From positions 40,626,275-40,690,274 of the forward strand of contig NC_041736.1 in assembly GCF_004115215.2 (NCBI RefSeq): a DNA stretch of 64,000 bases. Direction: 5' to 3'. Positions within the stretch are counted from its first letter, which is position 1. Each line of letters begins with the position of its first letter. Positions 35,301 to 43,218 of the stretch are shown one piece after another. A program made the translations under genes and the position numbers. The stretch comes from Ornithorhynchus anatinus. Taxonomy: Eukaryota; Chordata; Mammalia; Monotremata; Ornithorhynchidae. The notes under the pieces were generated by a model. That model did no database searches. It was not told the DNA's origin and saw only the letters and a program-made list of their open reading frames with translations.

Positions 35301-38300
35301 CCATCCTCTTACCTGGTGACCTGTCCAGCTCCTGCAGCATGGTGTACAAGCAGTGGTCAAAGAAGAGCTCCGTGGTACCTGCCGCCTTTCCCAGGAGCCC
35401 CCGTATAACTCCACGTAGCTCCCGGTTCGCCAGCCGGAACGGATAATCTACGACCCACCAGACCCTCACATCACGGCCGGAGCGCCTTGAGGCCTAGGCC
35501 AGCTCAGCTACTCCTTGCTCGCCCATCCACCTGCCCACAGGGAAGAAACCAAGATGCCCCCACAATACAGGCTGCGACACCCCTACGCCGCAATCCCTCT
35601 AACGGGTTCATACAACCGGGCCAAGCCAGCTCAGAGCACCTGAAGGGGTTGGGGATGAGGACTCTGGGGACATTAGAGTTGGGCACCCACCTTCCCCACA
35701 CAGTGCCTGGGGCCCCTTTCCTCATCTAAGGAGCAATTTCCTGGTTTGACGCGCAGCTGGAGACAGGACTAACCGTGTGTGTGCTGGCTTAGCGTAGGTT
35801 CGCTCTGAGGAGCCTGCAGCTTGTAGTTGAGATAGCCCGCCAGGTCCTTCACCCACACGGACGGGTTCCCTGGGAACATGCTCTGACTCTTGTCCAGCTC
35901 CTTCTGCAGGACGGCCACATCCAGCTGCCGGGGACACAGAGGTCAGACAGAGCCTCGGTCCCGCCGGGAGAAATGACAATAATGATATCTGCGGTATTTC
36001 TTAAGGGCTTCCACCGTACTAAGATCATCAGCCAGGGAATGGGCCTACCATCTCGGTTGCAGTTTGCTCTCCCAAGTGCCAGTAAAGTGCTCTGCACATA
36101 GTAAGCACGCAAATACCATCGACCGATCAGGTGGGACAGAGTCCCCCGTGTCACAAAGGGCTCTCGGTCTAGAGGAGACCCCATAATAAGAGTCTGGCTA
36201 GAGACACGGGGACCCCGATACACAGGCCAGACGACGGTGGGATCCGCAAAGGGGAGTGAGGTCAGACCGGGAGGACAGGCTCGGAGAGCTCTCTGCTTTT
36301 CCGAACGACATTTTCAATGGCCACCGGACTCTGATCGCCGCATTCAGAATCCCCAGGGGCTCAGGAGGTTGGGCAGCTCTGATGGGGGAAGCCCCGAGAC
36401 CCGATTTTTCACGCTTACCCCCGAGTCACCCTGCTCTTACATCCTTCCGAGTTCTAAACGACCTACTTGCTACACGCTCTGGTTGATGACCCGATGTAGT
36501 GACAAGACCCCGTCACCCAAGAGGTGAGGAAGTGATATCACGGTGAGATCGGGCTCCGTTACCCCTCAAGCGCTTAATACGGGGCTCTGCGTGGAACGAG
36601 CGCTCAGTAAATACCAATGATTTGGCAGCTGTGTGACTGTGGGCACGTCACTTCACTTCTCTGTGCCTCAGTGACCTCATCTGCAAAATGGGGATTGAGA
36701 CTGTGAGCCCCAAGTGGGACAACCTGACTACCCTATATCGACCCCAGCGCTTAGAACAGTGCTCTGCACACAGTAAGTGCTTAATACCAAAATTATTATT
36801 ATTTTTAAGGCTCATTCCCCGCCCGCTCCTGGCAGCCTCCACCCTTGGGGCCCGGGATTCCCCCCGCAGCTCCTGGGCTTCTCCCCGTCCCCAGCTCGAG
36901 CTCTGGGCCTCCCTAATCCCTTACCCCGTCACTCGCCCCCTCCCGCGCTGCAGACCCTCAGCCCCCTCCTTCCCCGAGCCCTGGCTCCGTCACACTCACA
37001 GCCTTCAGGGCCTCCTCCAGGCTGCGAAAACGTTTCTCCTTAGGGCCTGTCTCCTTGGAGTTGGCTGCCGCTCCCGCCTTCTTGGGCTGCTTCCTGGTGT
37101 TTGCTTTTTTGGGGACATTGGGGGCCGCTGGGGGTACCTGCTCCTTGTTGCGCTGCTTCACGGCCTTCTCAAAGCCCAACTCGAAGATGGTGCTCGAGGG
37201 CCGGATGCCGGCCGCTGTTCGGGGAGGAAGACGAGAGGAACTGTGAGCTCGGAGGGATGGCCCGAGTTCGTTCCTCCCCTTGCCTCCCTTCCTGATGGCT
37301 TCTACTCTTCCGGGAATGGTCCCTACCTTGCGGCCAGATCCTTCCGGATGGTGAGCGGCCCAGTCCCCGCAGACTCAGCTGCTTCCCAGGCGGTGAAAGG
37401 GAGGCGACTGAGTATCAGTCCAGGGCTTGGGTGTTTAAATCTTAATTCCTCCCCCCACGGGACCATCCCAACACCCGCCCTGAGGAAGCTCACTAAAGGT
37501 GAGCTGTTCCGATGGGGCCGTGAGGTTGGGGTGGGTGACTGTCGGGGAACGGGTAATAAGAATAATGCTGGTATTTATTAAGCGCTCACTACGTGCCGAG
37601 CACCGGATAATCAGGTTGCCCCACATGACGCTCACGGTCTTCATCCCCATTTTACAGATGAGGGAACTGAGGCACCGAGAAGTCAAGTGACTTGCCCAAA
37701 GTCACACAGCTGACAGGTGGGCGGAGCCGGGATTAGCACCCATGACCCCTGACTCCCAAGCCCGTGCCCCTTCCACCGAGCCACGCTGGTACTTATGGGG
37801 AAACTGAGGATGAGGTGTCACCCCTACGGCGGAGCCCGGTCACGTGTCCGATCCCCACATACGGGAAGCAGCGTGGCTCTGTGGAAAGAGCCCGGGCTTG
37901 GGAGTCTGAGGTCGTGGGTTCGAATCCCAGCTCTGCCACTTGTCAGCTGTGTGACTGTGGGCAAGTCACTTTACTTCTCTGGGCCTCAGTGACCTCATCT
38001 GTCAAATGGGGATGAAGACTGGGAGCCTCACGTAGGCCCACCTGATGACCACATAGTAAGCGCTCAATAAATACTATTGAATGAATGACCCTGTATCCAC
38101 CTCAGCGCTTAGAACAGTGTTGTCTTGTTTTTGTCCGTCTGTCACCCCCGATTAGACTGTGAGCCCGTCACTGGGCAGGGATGGTCTCCATCCGTTGCCG
38201 AATTGTCCGTTCCAAGCGCTTAGTCCAGTGCTCTGCACATAGTAAGCGTTCAATAAATACTACTGAATGAATGAATGCTCTGCACATAGCGCTGAACGAA

Positions 38301-39606
38301 TACCAACATTATTATTATCTGGGTCCCTTGGGGGCCTGGGTTCAATCCAGCGCTGAGAACAGTGCTTTGCACATAGTAGGCGCTTAACAAATGCCATCCT
38401 CATTATAGTTATTCTGTAACCATAATTGCTACATTATTGTTCTGCAACACTGTTATTCTGGAATGTACAATTCTGTTGCCGAACTGTCCATTCCAAGTGC
38501 TTAGTCCAGTCCTCTGCACATAGTAAGCGTTCCATAAATACTACTGAATGAATGGTTATTCAGCCAAGCGCTTAGTCCAGTCCTCTGCACCTAGTGAGCG
38601 CTCCATAAATACTCTTGAATGGTTATTCAGCCAAGTGCTTAGTCCAGTCCTCTGCACATAGTAAGCGCTCCATAAATACTACTGAATGAATGGTTATTCA
38701 GCCAAGCGCTTAGTCCAGTCCTCTGCACCTAGTGAGCGCTCCATAAATACTCTTGAATGGTTATTCAGCCAAGTGCTTAGTCCAGTCCTCTGCACATAGT
38801 AAGCGCTCCATAAATACTACTGAATGAATGGTTATTCAGCCGAGCGCTTAGTCCAGTCCTCTGCACCTAGTAAGCGCTCCATAAATACTACTGAATGAAT
38901 GGTTATTCAGCCAAGCGCCTAGTCCAGTGCTCTGCACCTAGTAAGCGCTCCATAAAAACTATTGAATGAATGGTTATTCAGCCGAGCGCTTAGTCCAGTC
39001 CTCTGCACCTAGTAAGCGCTCCATAAATACTACTGAATGAATGGTTATTCAGCCGAGCGCTTAGTCCAGTCCTCTGCACCTAGTAAGCGCTCCATAAATA
39101 CTACTGAATGAATGGTTATTCAGCCGAGCGCCTAGTCCAGTGCTCTGCACCTAGTAAGCGCTCCATAAAAACTATTGAATGAATGGTTATTCAGCCGAGC
39201 GCCTAGTCCACTGCTCTGCACCTAGTAAGCGCTCCATAAATACTATTGAATGGTTATTCAGCCGAGCGCCTAGTCCAGTGCTCCGCACACAGTCATGGGG
39301 CAGCAGAGAGAGGGAGGTTTCGCGGGGAGGAGGGGGTGCTGCGCTGTGCACAGCGCTTAGCACAGGGGGCGCCGAGGCGGGGGGGGGGGGCTGAGACGGG
39401 TACTCACGGGCCAGGGCGATGCTGGGCGCTTGGTTGGCGTCCCCCAGGGCTCGGCGGGGCCCTCCGCCCCCGGGCCGCCGGCCCTTCCTCACCACCTCCC
39501 ACCGGCCCGGGCCCCCCCCCCGCCGCCGCCGCCGCCGCCGCCGCCATGGCCCCCTTGGCCCAACTCTCGCTCCTGCCCGGCCTGCGCGCGCCCCACGCTC
39601 TGCCAC
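29262..39606 (-). CDS. TMEM214: TMEM214, transmembrane protein 214; 17 exons
   Basis: TMEM214 is an ER membrane protein implicated in ER-stress-induced apoptosis as a caspase-4 anchor, and in vesicle transport. Coding exons: 39408-39606 (start uncertain), 37000-37214, 35774-35924, 35313-35447, 35021-35103, 34647-34752, 34328-34409, 33928-34029, 33573-33714, 32901-32992, 32459-32507, 31501-31614, 30938-31055, 30562-30658, 30240-30408, 29899-30050, 29262-29388. All phases agree. Landmarks: RWEVVRKGRRPG at the N-terminus, KQRNKEQVPP, RELRGVIRGLLGKAAG, CLTIMWALGQAGFADL, GPKDFFPLLDFAYMPNNSL. The hydrophobic LPWTQLLLVLLVFVTGFLYH segment (exon 13) and C-terminal hydrophobic stretches are the membrane anchors. 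It ends ALKNWTLAMMSQQ. Length is 710 aa from the 39606 start or 690 aa if translation begins at 39547 after a one-base homopolymer correction; human is recalled as 689. Confidence 0.94.
29575..29702 (+). repeat. L2 tail in TMEM214 intron 16
   Basis: CTAGATCGTGAGCTCCTTGAGGGCAGGGATCGTGTC..TGCACTCTCCCAAGTGCTCAGCACAGGGC..TCAGTAAATGCCACCGATTGACTGA. Confidence 0.88.
29899..30050 (-). CDS. TMEM214: TMEM214 exon 16
   Basis: Encodes LQTQLPDSLLYLLQQLKELL then LFLHQHLLLPLWHGLLILLA, a hydrophobic Leu-rich stretch that may be the second membrane-associated helix. Confidence 0.93.
30240..30408 (-). CDS. TMEM214: TMEM214 exon 15
   Basis: Encodes WLENTLPMYGSHLVTVLGPS, then LQLAWAQTNATATYISAHCA and SQLAWVRANLPGLIQG. 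Donor AGGGG|GTAAGG. Confidence 0.92.
30562..30658 (-). CDS. TMEM214: TMEM214 exon 14
   Basis: Encodes ASFSARVLRSSGLLPAGQQA then WAKLYHFGLQGS. Acceptor CTCCTAG|CTTC, donor CTCGAG|GTGAGT. Confidence 0.92.
30938..31055 (-). CDS. TMEM214: TMEM214 exon 13, membrane segment
   Basis: Encodes GMFREARSRRLPWTQLLLVL then LVFVTGFLYHDLRSHSSFQ. The hydrophobic core LLLVLLVFVTGFLY preceded by basic residues is the first predicted transmembrane helix. Confidence 0.94.
31170..31497 (+). repeat. Two short L2 tails in TMEM214 intron 12
   Basis: Forward L2 ends are at about 31,170-31,240 (CTCTCCCAAGTGCTTAGTGCAGTGC..) and 31,440-31,497 (TACAGTGCTCTGCACATAGTAAGTGC..). The second ends directly at the exon 12 donor. 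Confidence 0.75.
31501..31614 (-). CDS. TMEM214: TMEM214 exon 12
   Basis: Encodes IKKSLQETVQSFKVTNEELI then GKGGNSAQDVAACDTACK. The human counterpart is VQKSLQETIQSLKLTNQELL. Donor TGCAAG|GTACCG. Confidence 0.93.
32254..32327. repeat. Tandem duplication, 37-bp unit, intron 11
   Basis: ACCCCTCCCCAGACTGGGCC continuing AGCGACATACTGC.GCA occurs twice in direct succession (32254 and 32291) with a single mismatch, so it is recent. Confidence 0.9.
32459..32507 (-). CDS. TMEM214: TMEM214 exon 11 (49 nt)
   Basis: Encodes LLLEHVQTSWDRMPKK. Acceptor CTCCACAG|GCTG, donor AAGAAG|GTGAGG. Confidence 0.92.
32654..32674. repeat. G homopolymer, about 21 bases
   Basis: Uninterrupted G-run in TMEM214 intron 10. 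Its length is prone to sequencing error. Confidence 0.85.
32901..32992 (-). CDS. TMEM214: TMEM214 exon 10
   Basis: Encodes LLNSLTECLSLDPLSFSVWR then QLYTKHLSQS. Acceptor CATCCCAG|CTCC, donor GTCCAG|GTGAAG. Confidence 0.94.
33573..33714 (-). CDS. TMEM214: TMEM214 exon 9
   Basis: Encodes LREQLRQLYPRLKVLAFGSK, then RETTLHTYFPSFLSRATPNC and PSDMKKE. Donor AAGGAG|GTGAGG. Confidence 0.95.
33928..34029 (-). CDS. TMEM214: TMEM214 exon 8
   Basis: Encodes IHPNLTKGFGVIGPKDFFPL then LDFAYMPNNSLSS, highly conserved. Acceptor CCCCATAG|GATCC, donor TCCAA|GTAAGG. Confidence 0.95.
34328..34409 (-). CDS. TMEM214: TMEM214 exon 7
   Basis: Encodes VWLGIMMPVLGIKSLSPYAI then AYLDRLLQ. Acceptor TCCTTTAG|TGTGG, donor CTCCA|GTGAGT. 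Confidence 0.94.
34647..34752 (-). CDS. TMEM214: TMEM214 exon 6
   Basis: Encodes YLELLRSHQNRPAKCLTIMW then ALGQAGFADLAEGLK. Acceptor CTTGCCAG|TACC, donor CTGAAAG|GTAACA. Confidence 0.95.
35021..35103 (-). CDS. TMEM214: TMEM214 exon 5
   Basis: Encodes GESLHGYRICIQAVLQDKPK then IATMNLSK. Acceptor CTCTGCAG|GGGAA, donor AGCAAG|GTAAGC. Confidence 0.95.
35313..35447 (-). CDS. TMEM214: TMEM214 exon 4
   Basis: Encodes DYPFRLANRELRGVIRGLLG, then KAAGTTELFFDHCLYTMLQE and LDRSPG. Acceptor GTCGTAG|ATTAT, donor TCACCAG|GTAAGA. Confidence 0.95.
35774..35924 (-). CDS. TMEM214: TMEM214 exon 3
   Basis: Encodes LDVAVLQKELDKSQSMFPGN, then PSVWVKDLAGYLNYKLQAPQ and SEPTLSQHTH. This is a near-exact match to the recalled human block. 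Confidence 0.95.
36055..36810 (+). repeat. L2 tails and MON1 SINE in TMEM214 intron 2
   Basis: L2 fragments lie at about 36,065-36,130 (CTCTCCCAAGTGCCAGTAAAGTGC) and 36,565-36,618. A headless forward MON1 is at about 36,622-36,805 (GCAGCTGTGTGACTGTGGGCACG..TACCAAAATTATTATTATT). Intervening DNA 36,130-36,560 is unique with no exon. Confidence 0.8.
37000..37214 (-). CDS. TMEM214: TMEM214 exon 2
   Basis: Encodes AGIRPSSTIFELGFEKAVKQ, then RNKEQVPPAAPNVPKK and RFRSLEEALKA, with a Lys/Pro-rich linker like human KKPGNKKQPKK. Acceptor GAACAG|CGG, donor AAGGCT|GTGAGT. Confidence 0.93.
37555..37790 (-). repeat. MON1 SINE in TMEM214 intron 1
   Basis: AATAAGAATAATGCTGGTATTTATTAAGCGC tail to CCACCGAGCCACGCTGG head; nearly complete. 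Confidence 0.9.
37862..38060 (+). repeat. MON1 SINE, truncated tail
   Basis: GGAAGCAGCGTGGCTCTGTGG head, GGTTCGAATCCCAGC B box and full core. The tail breaks off at CACCTGATGACC and runs into an L2 end (AGTAAGCGCTCAATAAATAC). Confidence 0.88.
38045..38553 (+). repeat. Stacked L2 and SINE tails
   Basis: Successive forward tails: L2 at about 38,045-38,090, an L2 3' end at 38,120-38,275 (TTAGACTGTGAGCCCGTC..AATACTACTGAATGAATG), MON1 tail fragments to 38,400 and another L2 tail 38,480-38,553. Confidence 0.8.
38554..39290 (+). repeat. Minisatellite of L2 tails, 67/71-bp units, 11 copies
   Basis: GGTTATTCAGCC recurs at 38554, 38621, 38692, 38759, 38830, 38901, 38972, 39043, 39114, 39185 and 39252. 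Each unit is an L2 end (GCGCTTAGTCCAGTCCTCTG..CATAAATACTACTGAATGAA). Units with one GAAT are 67 bp, those with two are 71 bp. The first four units alternate 67-71-67-71 as two near-identical 138-bp dimers. Confidence 0.95.
39408..39606 (-). CDS. TMEM214: TMEM214 exon 1, start ambiguous
   Basis: Encodes RWEVVRKGRRPGGGGPRRAL then GDANQAPSIALA, aligning with human GRWEVVKKGRRPG and RRALGEAN. Donor GGCCC|GTGAGT. The Kozak-perfect ATG at 39547 (GCCATGGCG, then eight Ala codons) is out of frame with this block as written, because a G10 run (39512-39521) sits between them. The in-frame ATG at 39606 adds an Arg/Gly-rich leader not known in the family. Confidence 0.75.
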
Positions 39607-39663
39607 GTCTCCTCGGCGCCCGGGGAGGGAGAGCCTGCGTCTGACGTCGCCCGCGCTGCACTC

Positions 39664-40413
39664 TGGGATTTGTAGTCCCCGATGGACGACCCCCCCCCCC
39701 CAGCCCCGGGCCTACGGCTGGGGGCTCTGAGCCCGGCGCACGCTGGGAGTTGTAGTCCAGCCCTCAGGAGGGCGGGCCGGTGTGAAAGCGCTTGCTCCCG
39801 GTGCACCCTGGGAGTTGTAGCCCAGGCCTGAGGAGGGGGGCCTGGGGGAAGAAGCGCTTACTCCCGGCGCATCCTGGGAGTTGTAGTCCAGCCCTCAGGG
39901 GGGCGGCCGGTGTGAAGCGCTTGCTTCCCGGTGCACCCTGGGAGTTGTAGTCCAGGCCCGAGGAGCGGGGGGCCTGGGGGAAGAAGCGCTTACTCCCGGT
40001 GCATCCTGGGAGTTGTAGTCCAGCCCTCAGGAGGGCGGCCGGTGTGAAGCGCTTGCTTCCCGGTGCACCCTGGGAGTTGTAGTCCAGGCCCGAGGAGCGG
40101 GGGGGGGGCCTGGGGGGAGAAGCGCTTACTCCCGGTGCATCCTGGGAGTTGTAGTCCAGCCCTCAGGGGGGTGGCCGGTGTGAAGCGCTTGCTTCCCGGT
40201 GCACCCTGGGAGTTGTAGTCCAGCCCTCAGGAGGGTGGCCGGTGTGAAGCGCTTGCTTCCCGGTGCACCCTGGGAGTTGTAGTCCAGGCCCGAGGAGGGG
40301 GGGCCTGGGGGAAGAAGCGCTTACTCCCGGTGCATCCTGGGAGTTGTAGTCCAGCCCTCAGGGGGTGGCAGGTGTGAAGCGCTTGCTCCCGGTGCACCCT
40401 GGGAGATGTAGTA
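39664..40413 (-). promoter_or_regulatory. TMEM214: TMEM214 promoter with 12-copy ZNF143/THAP11-type motif array
   Basis: TGGGAGTTGTAGTC (on the gene strand GACTACAACTCCCA) recurs with start positions 39664, 39744, 39809, 39875, 39939, 40007, 40071, 40143, 40207, 40271, 40338 and 40400; spacing is 62-80 bp. The first (TGGGATTTGTAGTC) and last (TGGGAGATGTAGTA) are the most divergent. ACTACAAYTCCCAGNATGC is the known ZNF143 (Staf)/THAP11 promoter element. Copies alternate between GCATCC and GCACCC flanks. A CRE half-site-like TGACGTCG lies near 39,642. All are oriented with the gene. Confidence 0.85.
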
Positions 40414-40665
40414 CAGACCCAAGGAGGGTGGCATGTGTGAAGCGCTTACTATGTGCAGAGCACTGATAATAATAATAATGTTGGTGTTTATTAAGCGCTT
40501 ACTATGTGCAGAGCACTGTTAATAATAATAATAATAATGTTGGTATTTATTCAGCACTTACTATGTGCAGAGCACTGATAATAATACTGTTGGTATTTAT
40601 TAAGCGCTTACTATGTACAGAGTACTGTTAATAATAATAATAATAATGTTGGTATTTATTAAGCA
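40414..40665 (-). repeat. Tandem MON1 tails
   Basis: Four successive inverted tails, each with AATAATAATGTTGGT.TTTATTAAGCGCTTACTATGTGCAGAGCACTG, about 60 bp per unit. Confidence 0.85.
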
Positions 40666-41035
40666 CTTACTATGTGCAGAGCACCGTTCTAAGGGCTGGG
40701 GTAGATACAGGGCTATCAGGTTGTCCCACGTGAGGCTCACAGTTAATCCCCATTTGACAGATGAGATCACTGAGGCACAGAGACGTTAATGACTTGCCCA
40801 CAGTCACACAGCTGACAAGCGGCGGAGGCGGGATTCGAACCCATAACCTCTGACTCCCAAGGCCGGGCTCTTTCCACTGAGACAGGCTGCAGCACGAGGT
40901 AACTGAGGCACAGAGAAGTGAAGTGACTGGCCCAAAGTCACACAGCTGGCAAGCAGTGCACCGGGATTCAAACTCATGACCGCAAACTCCCAAGCCCGGG
41001 CTCCTTCCACTGAGCCATGCTGCTGCTTCTCTTTG
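40640..41035 (-). repeat. MON1 SINE plus adjoining MON1 half
   Basis: A full inverted copy (tail near 40,645 to CACTGAGACAGGCTGCAGC near 40,893) is followed by a second lacking its tail (GAGGTAACTGAGGCACAG.. to GAGCCATGCTGCTGCTTCTC). Confidence 0.88.
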
Positions 41036-41039
41036 ACCT

Positions 41040-41590
41040 CATTCATTTGATCGTATTTATTGAGCACTTACTATATGGAGAGCTCTGTACTAAGAGCTTG
41101 GAATGGACATTTTGGCAACAGATAGCGACGATTCCTGCCCAATGACGGCCTCACGGTCTTCCGGAGACACTGTCCCCCCTCAGGGGAAGAGGTCCCTCTT
41201 GACCGTTCACCTCCCTCCCCTCTTCCCTATCTTCCTGGTGACGTAGGGACCTTCCCCGACCGTTTAGTACAGAGTAAGCGATCGACCCCCGTCTTTCACC
41301 CTGACCTTTGACCTTATTCATTCACTAAATAGTATTTATTGAGCGCTTACTATGTGCAGAGCACTGGACTAAGCGCTTGGAATGGACAATTGGGCAACAG
41401 ATAGAGACAATCCCTGCCCAATGACGGGCTCGCAGTCTAAATAGCAGGGGGGGGTGTTAGTTCCTGGGGGCAGGGAACGCATCTACCAAATCTGTTGAAT
41501 CGCACTCTCCCAAACGTTTAGTACAGTGTCCCGCCCGCAATTAGCGCTCAATAAATACCATCCACCGATCGCGACCGATTGCTCAATGTG
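41040..41590. repeat. L2 tails, two inverted and one forward
   Basis: Inverted L2 ends are at 41,045-41,180 and 41,322-41,440 (ATAGTATTTATTGAGCGCTTACTATGTGC..). A forward end is at 41,455-41,575 (GTTCCTGGGGGCAGGGAACG..CTCAATAAATACC). Confidence 0.85.
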
Positions 41591-42215
41591 TAAGGCACTA
41601 AGCGGTGGGGTTGATATAAGTTGATCAGGTAGCCCCACATGGGGCTCACAGTGTGACTGGGATGAAGCACAGGCATCGAATCCCCGTTTTACAGGGGACG
41701 AAAACCGAGGCACGGGGAAGTGACTCGCCCTAGGTCATTCAGAAGGCAAACGACGGAGCCAAGATTTGAACCCGTGTTGGCTGACTCCCAGGCCCGTGCT
41801 CATTCCACTAGCCCACTGCATTTATATCTAATTCACAGCTGGATTTGGCTTCTCCCCGCGTGTCCTGGGTTGAGGTCCAGGGCCCTGATGTTTCAAATAG
41901 CTAGGGCTGAGGGTCAGGCTCCGTCCCGGGTCTGTTGTTTTGATTTATGGTACTTGTTAAGTATTCACTCTATCTTAAACACTGTTCTAAGCGCTGGGGT
42001 AGGTACAAGTTAATGGGTCGGGCACAGTCCCCGTCCCGCCGGGGGGTTCACGGTAGGCGGGAGAACAGGTACCGAATTCCGATTTTACAGTTGAAACTGA
42101 GACGGGGAGACGCTAAGCGACTCGCCTCAGGTCGTTCGGCAAGCATTCGGTGGAGCAGTTGGCAGAGCCGGCATGAGAACCTGTGCTCTTTTCCACTAGG
42201 CCCCTCTGCTTTGGT
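41591..42215 (-). repeat. Two degenerate SINEs
   Basis: Older inverted MON1-like copies at about 41,591-41,820 (GATATAAGTTGATCAGG.., GATTTGAACCCG) and 41,945-42,215 (TACTTGTTAAG..GGTACAAGTTAATGGG.., TTTCCACTAGGC). They sit between the TMEM214 promoter region and the MAPRE3 3' end. Confidence 0.7.
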
Positions 42216-42347
42216 GCCCGAGGTCCCCCGGCAGGGTCCTGACGATGACCTCTAGGTCACTGAACCGCAGGACTCGAGGAGAAAAACGGGAAATCTGTCC
42301 ACGCGGCCGGGCGGAGTGAGACACAACACTGACTTTTACCACACAAG

Positions 42348-42353
42348 TTTATT
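42348..42353 (-). terminator. MAPRE3: MAPRE3 poly(A) signal AATAAA
   Basis: TTTATT on the + strand is AATAAA on the gene strand; it lies about 800 bp past the stop. Confidence 0.65.
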
Positions 42354-43149
42354 TTAAATAAAAGTGAACACAGATGCAGGCTGAACCGCCCGAGCGGGCA
42401 GGGGAGTCGACACACAGCAGGATCCAGGCAGAGTCCGTGTGGCATGAACTGAGCCGCGGGAACGGGGAGGGACGGTGCTAGGCTTCAATGCTGGGGGCAG
42501 TGGATTCAGAGGGTGGGCCCAGTGCCGGGTGGGGAAGTCCCCACCTTTCAGAAGCTCCCTTTCCCCTCCCTCTTCCTGCCCCCGCTTCCTCCCTCCACCC
42601 CTCCCAAGCCCTCACTAGGCTGTAAAACCCTCCCCTATTCTCCCGGACACCGTCTCCTCAGCCACTGGAAAAAAAATCAAATGACAAAATAAATAAGAAT
42701 CTGGGGGAATCTCGGGCACGGGGAAGGGCATGGCTGGCCTCAGGACCTGGGGGAAGAGAAGAGGCAAAGTGCAAGGAAAATCCAGTAAGTAAAAATATAC
42801 CAATGAATTTGTCTGTCGATACCATATAGCCGCTAGCCGTCGGGGGCGGAGGGGCGGGGAGGGGAGCGGAGCGGGTGGGCGGCTCGGTGGGCAGCGCCAC
42901 CTTGGAAAGTGTTGACCGATTCAGCCGAGACAACGGAAATAAATAGGGGCGGGGGGGTGGGTGGGCCTCTTGCCCCCAGTCCCCGTCCCTGCCCTCGCCC
43001 CCCCGCTCTCCAGGGCTCCCCGCGTCGGCGGCGCTGACACAAAGCACCCGGCCAGCTGTCTGGTTGTGAGGAAAGGGTTATAATGTGTTGGGGAGGGGGC
43101 GCGGGAGGAGCCGCGCCGTTCGCTGGGGCCGGCAGGGGCTGGGTCCCCT
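42354..43149 (-). other. MAPRE3: MAPRE3 3' UTR
   Basis: Continuous, repeat-free stretch between the stop codon and AATAAA. It includes an AT-rich patch near 42,665-42,700. No coding evidence. Confidence 0.6.
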
Positions 43150-43218
43150 TTAATATTCATCCTGGTCCTCTTGCTGCTGCTCTTCAATCTCGTCATCTTC
43201 CGGGGGCGCAAATCCTTC
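43150..43218 (-). CDS. MAPRE3: MAPRE3 exon 7 (residues 260-281) and stop
   Basis: Encodes [22 protein letters not shown] then TAA. Human is recalled as [11 protein letters not shown], so one His/Gln change. Confidence 0.97.
   Translation of the reverse strand, partial: EGFAPPEDDEIEEQQQEDQDEY

Noticed and set aside
38554-39290. Regular direct repeats that look like a CRISPR array
   Set aside because: The 67/71-bp units are L2 tails without unique spacers, in a vertebrate gene intron.
39664-40413. The motif array as a coding or satellite gene
   Set aside because: No long frame exists and the repeated core is a known promoter element in regular spacing, so it is treated as a promoter-derived minisatellite.
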